This document shows positions 5,940 through 9,715 of a stretch of DNA of 9,715 nt, in pieces. Below the pieces are notes generated by a model. The model was not told the DNA's origin, did not search any database, and saw only the letters and a program-made list of their open reading frames with translations. The translations under genes and the position numbers were made by a program. The stretch's first letter is position 1. Every line of letters begins with the position of its first letter. The DNA is from Elusimicrobiales bacterium (GTDB taxonomy: Bacteria; Elusimicrobiota; Elusimicrobia; Elusimicrobiales; Elusimicrobiaceae): assembly GCA_030540535.1 (NCBI GenBank), contig JAUNWB010000027.1, forward strand, positions 1 to 9,715, read 5' to 3'.

Positions 5940-6872
5940 TCAGCTGCCGGCGGGTGCGGCGGCCGCGCCCTTGGCGGCGTTGGGGTTCAAGAACCCAAAG
6001 CCTTCAATTTCGGAAGCAGAACCGAAGTCCAGCTGTACTTGGCCTTCCCACAGGAAGGTGGGCGAAGCGTTCACGCCGTATTCTTTGGCGTAGTTGGCTT
6101 CCTGTTTCAACAGTTCCAAGCCTTCCGTATCAAATTTTTTCATGATTTTTTTGGGGTTGATGCCCGCGTCTTCCATCGCTTTATCCCAGCGGCTGGAGCG
6201 GTAATCTTTGTTGCGGATTTCCAAATATTTCCACAATTTGGCGGGATAGTATTTGGCGATCAGCAGCTGGCGGACGTCTTCTTCCCATTCGCCGGAACCG
6301 TGCAGGCTGTTAAAGCCGTTGGCGTCGGAATAGTCCACGATATAGCGGATGCGCACGTCTTTGGCGGCGGGAACGCCGGCTTTTTGGCCTTCAAGCACCA
6401 GGTTTTCGGCCATTACGCCGTACGGGCACTGGGACATGACGAAAATTTCCATTACGCCCGGTTTGGCTTCTTTACCGTTGTATACGCCGGTGCGGGTTTG
6501 GTGCGGCAGGATGATGAAATCATCGTTTTCCTGCGCGTAACCGTACTGGAGGTGTTTTTCCAGTTTGGAGCGGACGGCGTCCGTCTTTTTAATCAAATAA
6601 AGCGGCAGGAAGCTGTAATCCAGGTTGGCCAGCTTCGGGTCCGCGGCCGCGTCTTTATAGGACACGGTTTTGACGGAAGGCGTCATATCCAAAAATTGGG
6701 CGATGCCGGCGGTCAGCTGCGGATCTTCTTTACCGGCAGAGTAAACGTCGGATTCGACGATTACAAATTCGGCCTTGGCCTTAGCGGGCGTTTTGGCCGC
6801 TTTTTTGGCCGGCGCGGCAAAAGCCATGCCCGCAACGGCAACAGAAAGTACTACGGCAAACAGTTTTTTCAT
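5940..6872 (-). CDS. Secreted thioredoxin-fold protein (DsbA/GILT-like) with a single cysteine
   Basis: The 310-residue product has a signal peptide (residues 1-19, ending MAFA before AP) and a Lys/Ala/Pro-rich stretch to about 35. A mixed N-terminal domain spans about 35-125. A thioredoxin-fold domain follows at about 139-290. The active-site region is FVMSQCPYGV, with Cys149 where DsbA-like enzymes have CxxC; the second position is Gly152. The cis-proline loop is recognisable as GVNASPTFLWEG (Pro271). HGSGEWEEDVRQLLIAKYYP at 191-210 resembles the helical insert of GILT-like bacterial proteins. C149 is the only cysteine in the protein, so ordinary dithiol oxidation is impossible; a monothiol, binding or structural role is likelier. 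The start has AAGGGGA ahead of it. The gene is last in its run, and the C-terminus is an Ala/Pro/Gly tail. Confidence 0.8.
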   Translation of the reverse strand: MKKLFAVVLSVAVAGMAFAAPAKKAAKTPAKAKAEFVIVESDVYSAGKEDPQLTAGIAQFLDMTPSVKTVSYKDAAADPKLANLDYSFLPLYLIKKTDAVRSKLEKHLQYGYAQENDDFIILPHQTRTGVYNGKEAKPGVMEIFVMSQCPYGVMAENLVLEGQKAGVPAAKDVRIRYIVDYSDANGFNSLHGSGEWEEDVRQLLIAKYYPAKLWKYLEIRNKDYRSSRWDKAMEDAGINPKKIMKKFDTEGLELLKQEANYAKEYGVNASPTFLWEGQVQLDFGSASEIEGFGFLNPNAAKGAAAAPAGS

Positions 6873-6887
6873 GTATGTAAGTTCCCC

Positions 6888-7157
6888 TTATTTATCTTCT
6901 AATTCCACGCGTACGCCGCGGATACCCACCGCGCACAGCAAGTTGTACGCCAGCAGGAAAAACACCGACGATACCAACACAAGAAGAGTCCCCTGAATGG
7001 CGCGCATGATAAGCCCCATTACGTAAGCCATATTAATAGAGGCTTCCGGATTGAATACTTCCATAAACGCGCTGACCAGCATCACCACAAAAACGGCCAA
7101 CGGAAATACGGAAAAAAGCAACGACGAAATACCAATCTTTTTAATTTCTACTTTCAT
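6888..7157 (-). CDS. Small two-TM membrane protein, DUF3566-like
   Basis: The 89-residue product opens with MKVEIKKIGISS, then has two hydrophobic segments at about 11-32 and 50-76, and ends LLAYNLLCAVGIRGVRVELEDK. A short amphipathic start, two membrane spans and a C-terminal YN...GIRGVRVELE ending resemble small membrane proteins of the DUF3566 type, recalled from memory and not checked by alignment. No catalytic residues are evident. The ribosome binding site is strong (AGGAG, 5 bases from the ATG). It lies 23 bp after the HAMP-PAS sensor and 15 bp before the thioredoxin-fold gene, so it is probably co-transcribed with them. A role as a membrane partner of the sensor is possible but unsupported. 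Confidence 0.7.
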   Translation of the reverse strand: MKVEIKKIGISSLLFSVFPLAVFVVMLVSAFMEVFNPEASINMAYVMGLIMRAIQGTLLVLVSSVFFLLAYNLLCAVGIRGVRVELEDK

Positions 7158-7180
7158 ATAATCTCCTAAATCGGCTGCGT

Positions 7181-8299
7181 TTATTTCTTGTCGGATTCCG
7201 GCTCCAGCACCAGCACGATACGGTTCTTGCCCGCGTCGTCCGGCAGCTGGACGGCCTTAACCAAACACTGTACGTCTTTGTTGACTACCGACCCGCGCAG
7301 CACTTTGGTGGGGTTTTCGAGCGCTTCGCCCACCACTTGGATGATTTCCTGCTGGCGGCCGTCAAAAATATCCAATAAATGCACGGTGTCTTTACCCGGC
7401 ACTTTCAGCTCAAAGTTAGTATATAAGATGTTGTTGTTTTCGTCAATCACCATAGCGCGGGAACCTTTGGGCACGGTAACGGCCAAAATGGTTTTCCACC
7501 ATTTTTGTTCCTTTTCAAGCGACATAATTTCCACATTTTCCAAACTTTTGATATCCTCGCGGATTTTGGCCAAAAGCGATTTGACGGATTCGGCCACGTC
7601 GCCGATTTCGTCCTTGCGTTCGCCGTAAACAAGGGAAAGATTGTTAAGCGACACGGCTTCAATGCTGTCTTTTAATCCCTGCAGCGGACGCAGAATTTTA
7701 AGCAGCAGAAACAGATACAACACGCCGCCGATGAGCAAAATCATGATAAACGCGCCGAACACGTAGCGGACCATGGAAGAATGAATCAGTTTTTTGGCGT
7801 TCTCGCGCGACACGGTCACGTTCACCACGCCGGCCACCATGTTGTCTTTGGCCAAAAGCGGGATGGCCATATCGTAATAGTTGCCGTCCCGGGTTAAAAT
7901 GGCGCGGGGCAGACGGTCATTCATGGCCTGCACGACGGCATTGGTTTCAAAACCGACGGACGTGTTATAATCCGAATACGGCATGCGCAAAAATTTGATG
8001 TTTTCGTGCCAGCGGATGGAACCGTCGTAGTTAAGATAAATAAGGCTGGAGATGCGGTCGTCGTTGCGGGCGAGGCCTTTCATAATTTCGGCTTCCACAA
8101 ACGGCGCTTCGCCTTTGGGGCGGGCGGCCAGGCCCTGCACCAGCGTCGGCGCGCGGAAACGCACCATTTCCACCATTTCGTTTTGGAGTTTTTTATCGAA
8201 AACGAATTTAAACAAATTGTAATAAAACAGGCCGCCGATGACGGACGCGTATACCGTCACCAAAACAAACCATAAAATCCATTTGGATGTAAGTTTCAT
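7181..8299 (-). CDS. Two-TM sensor with HAMP and PAS-like domain, no output domain
   Basis: The 372-residue protein has a membrane segment at about 7-27, a periplasmic domain at about 28-178 and a second membrane segment at about 179-200. A HAMP domain follows (about 200-252; RPLQGLKDSIEAV... DEIGDVAESVKSLL), then a short helix and a C-terminal PAS-like domain (about 265-366; AMVIDENNNILYTNFE). The periplasmic part reads like a single-Cache sensor (IYLNYDGSIRWHEN, then DMAIPLLAKDNMVAGVVNVTV). There is no HisKA, HATPase, GGDEF, EAL or methyl-accepting signature, and the protein simply ends after PAS with ESDKK. It could signal by contacting another protein or be a remnant of a longer sensor, though the frame is clean and full of conserved-looking segments. 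It starts 15 bp after the TPR gene. Confidence 0.8.
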   Translation of the reverse strand: MKLTSKWILWFVLVTVYASVIGGLFYYNLFKFVFDKKLQNEMVEMVRFRAPTLVQGLAARPKGEAPFVEAEIMKGLARNDDRISSLIYLNYDGSIRWHENIKFLRMPYSDYNTSVGFETNAVVQAMNDRLPRAILTRDGNYYDMAIPLLAKDNMVAGVVNVTVSRENAKKLIHSSMVRYVFGAFIMILLIGGVLYLFLLLKILRPLQGLKDSIEAVSLNNLSLVYGERKDEIGDVAESVKSLLAKIREDIKSLENVEIMSLEKEQKWWKTILAVTVPKGSRAMVIDENNNILYTNFELKVPGKDTVHLLDIFDGRQQEIIQVVGEALENPTKVLRGSVVNKDVQCLVKAVQLPDDAGKNRIVLVLEPESDKK

Positions 8300-8314
8300 G
8301 TCGTCTTAACCTCG

Positions 8315-9715
8315 TTATTTCATTAACTCTTCCACTTTGCGAAGACCAAGGTCAGCGTCGCTGTTGCCGGGGTCGAGCTGTTTGGCCACAATCCACGCGG
8401 CGCGGGCGCGTTCGTAATCGTCCTGGTTAAAAGCATCCAGCCCTTCAATATATTTGGCGCGCGAAGCGGCCGTGGCTTCTGCCGATACGCGGCTGGTGGT
8501 GCCGCCGATGGTGGGCAGCGCTTCGTTCGGGTCAAGCGGATTGCCGGAAGCGGAAGAACCCGGGGTACCGGCCGCGCCGGGAATGAGCGAACCGCTGAAA
8601 CCGGGGATGTTATTGTCCACCGTCACGGTTTCAATCGGGTCGTCCAAATCGTCCCCTTGTTCCGCACCTTGTTGAGCAGCTTCTTCTTTCTTCTTGGCGG
8701 CTTCCTGCGCCTGCTGCGCTTGCTGCTGCTGGATTACCTGCTGCTGTTGTACACGCAGGCGGTTTTCTTTGGCGTTGCGGGCGCGTTTAATCAAGCTGTC
8801 CATAGAAGCGGAATCGGCGCCCCATTTTTTGGCGTTCGTCCAATACGAAATAGCCTGGTCGAAACGGTTGGCGTTATAAGATTTATTGCCCGCATTGTAA
8901 TATCCCGCGGCGATTTCGTTTTTCAGCTGGGACATATATTTCTGCACGCGTGGGTCGCCGGGCTGGATTTTCGTGATGCGTTCAAACACGGCGTAAGATT
9001 CCACGTATTGGCCTTTGTTGTAAAAATCCAACGCCTGCTTCATGGATTCTTCCACCTGCTGTTTGCGCAGTTTATTTTCCGTTTCCGCAATTTTGGAAAC
9101 CAGTTTGGAATCTTCCTTGCGCATTAAAAGGGAGTTGTACCACGCGTCCAGCGCGGCCTGGTAATCGCCTTTTTCGTAGGCTACGTCCCCGCGGCGGGCG
9201 TATTCTTTGGCGATGTCGTAATCGATTTTGCGCTTCCACGCCTGCGCTTTCGAGTTGCCGGGCTGAATGGTCAAAATTTCGTTTAATTTGTCATTGGCTT
9301 CCACCAGGCGGCCGCTGTCGTAAAGGCGGATGGTTTCCTGGAATTTGGCTTCAATCACCTGCGCTTCGGAAATCGTGCCGTAGGTCCCCATATGCTGGGC
9401 CTGTTTGGCAAGCGTTTGGGCCTGTTTAAAGTTGGGGTCGATGCTTAAAATGGTTTGGGCCATTTCCTGCGCGCGCTGGTAGTCGCCGTGCTTATAGAGG
9501 AGGTAAGCGTTTTCGTACACCATGCGCAGCGTATAGTTTTGGATACGTTGTTTTTCCAGCTGGACGGTGGAAAGATACTGTTTTTTCTCTTCCACGTCGT
9601 TTAAGGTGCCCATGGAAATTTTGCTTAAATCCAAAAGCATCCCCTCTTCTTTGCCGTGCTGGCGGACGGGGACTTCCCCCCTGAACGCCGCCGCGCCCGC
9701 AAAGGACGGAACCAA
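8315..9715 (-). CDS. TPR-repeat protein, probably exported (5' end outside the window)
   Basis: The visible 466 residues run to a stop at 8315; the frame stays open at the window edge, where the first codon is TTG. That TTG is probably internal. The first residues (VPSFAGAAAFRG) look like the end of a signal peptide, so the true start is likely just upstream. From about residue 65 to 315 the chain is a series of helix-turn-helix TPR units, such as AYLLYKHGDYQRAQEMAQTI, AYEKGDYQAALDAWYNSLL and GNKSYNANRFDQAISYWTNA. A Gln-rich segment (about 322-350) and a Gly/Ser/Pro-rich linker (about 355-415) follow. A last TPR unit (GLDAFNQDDYERARAAWIVA) lies near the C-terminus. TPRs bind other proteins, so this is likely a scaffold in the envelope; the partner is unknown. 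It is the first visible gene of the run with the HAMP-PAS sensor. Confidence 0.8.
   Translation of the reverse strand: MVPSFAGAAAFRGEVPVRQHGKEEGMLLDLSKISMGTLNDVEEKKQYLSTVQLEKQRIQNYTLRMVYENAYLLYKHGDYQRAQEMAQTILSIDPNFKQAQTLAKQAQHMGTYGTISEAQVIEAKFQETIRLYDSGRLVEANDKLNEILTIQPGNSKAQAWKRKIDYDIAKEYARRGDVAYEKGDYQAALDAWYNSLLMRKEDSKLVSKIAETENKLRKQQVEESMKQALDFYNKGQYVESYAVFERITKIQPGDPRVQKYMSQLKNEIAAGYYNAGNKSYNANRFDQAISYWTNAKKWGADSASMDSLIKRARNAKENRLRVQQQQVIQQQQAQQAQEAAKKKEEAAQQGAEQGDDLDDPIETVTVDNNIPGFSGSLIPGAAGTPGSSASGNPLDPNEALPTIGGTTSRVSAEATAASRAKYIEGLDAFNQDDYERARAAWIVAKQLDPGNSDADLGLRKVEELMK

Noticed and set aside
6039..6902. Long open frame (287 codons) on the plus strand opposite the thioredoxin-fold gene
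   Set aside because: The minus-strand product has a signal peptide, active-site motif and cis-Pro loop; the plus-strand product is Phe/Gly/Val-rich with no domain and is an antisense shadow.
8719..8760. CAG/CTG-like short repeat as a possible tandem-repeat element
   Set aside because: It is the coding sequence of the Gln-rich segment of the TPR protein, not a separate repeat.
8657..9127. Plus-strand frame rich in Leu and Phe opposite the TPR gene
   Set aside because: Its composition is the reverse complement of Gln- and Lys-rich TPR codons; the membrane-like look is an artefact.

Overview
This is a compact bacterial window with roughly half G+C in which every supported gene lies on the minus strand, so it reads from high to low coordinates. 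The cell is probably Gram-negative: there is an exported thioredoxin-fold protein with a classical signal peptide, two membrane sensors with periplasmic domains, and pilin-like exported proteins. A relative of Elusimicrobiota is my best guess for the lineage, but that is an impression from gene style; no rRNA or marker gene is present to settle it.

Region A (9715 to 5940) is a four-gene run with 15-23 bp gaps. It holds a TPR-repeat protein whose 5' end is cut by the window edge, a two-TM sensor ending in HAMP and a PAS-like domain with no output domain, a small two-TM protein resembling DUF3566 proteins, and a secreted DsbA/GILT-like thioredoxin-fold protein that keeps only one cysteine. A strong hairpin with a U-run ends this run. 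The 182 bp that follow hold this terminator and a second GC-rich palindrome but no gene.

Region B (5757 to 206) is a tightly packed six-gene run. A membrane histidine kinase overlaps by 17 bp a soluble REC-HisKA-HATPase protein. This is followed by a NarL/LuxR-type response regulator, a 58-codon Flp-like (type IVb) pilin, a TadG-like protein and a TadE-like protein. The last four genes are separated by only 4 bp, 3 bp and -1 bp. The arrangement suggests that one transcript carries both a two-tier phospho-signalling chain and a set of Tad-type pilins or minor pilins. No Tad ATPase, platform protein, secretin or prepilin peptidase is in the window.

Region C (205 to 1) starts a new transcription unit. 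A near-perfect sigma-70 promoter (TTGACA, 17 bp, TATACT) is followed by an approximately 84-nt leader containing a long hairpin and U-run, then by a ribosome binding site and the first 14 codons of a gene that leaves the window. The terminator-like hairpin between promoter and start codon suggests attenuation or a small RNA. A 7-bp inverted repeat overlaps the -35 box and could be an operator. No CRISPR array, IS element, tRNA or rRNA was seen.
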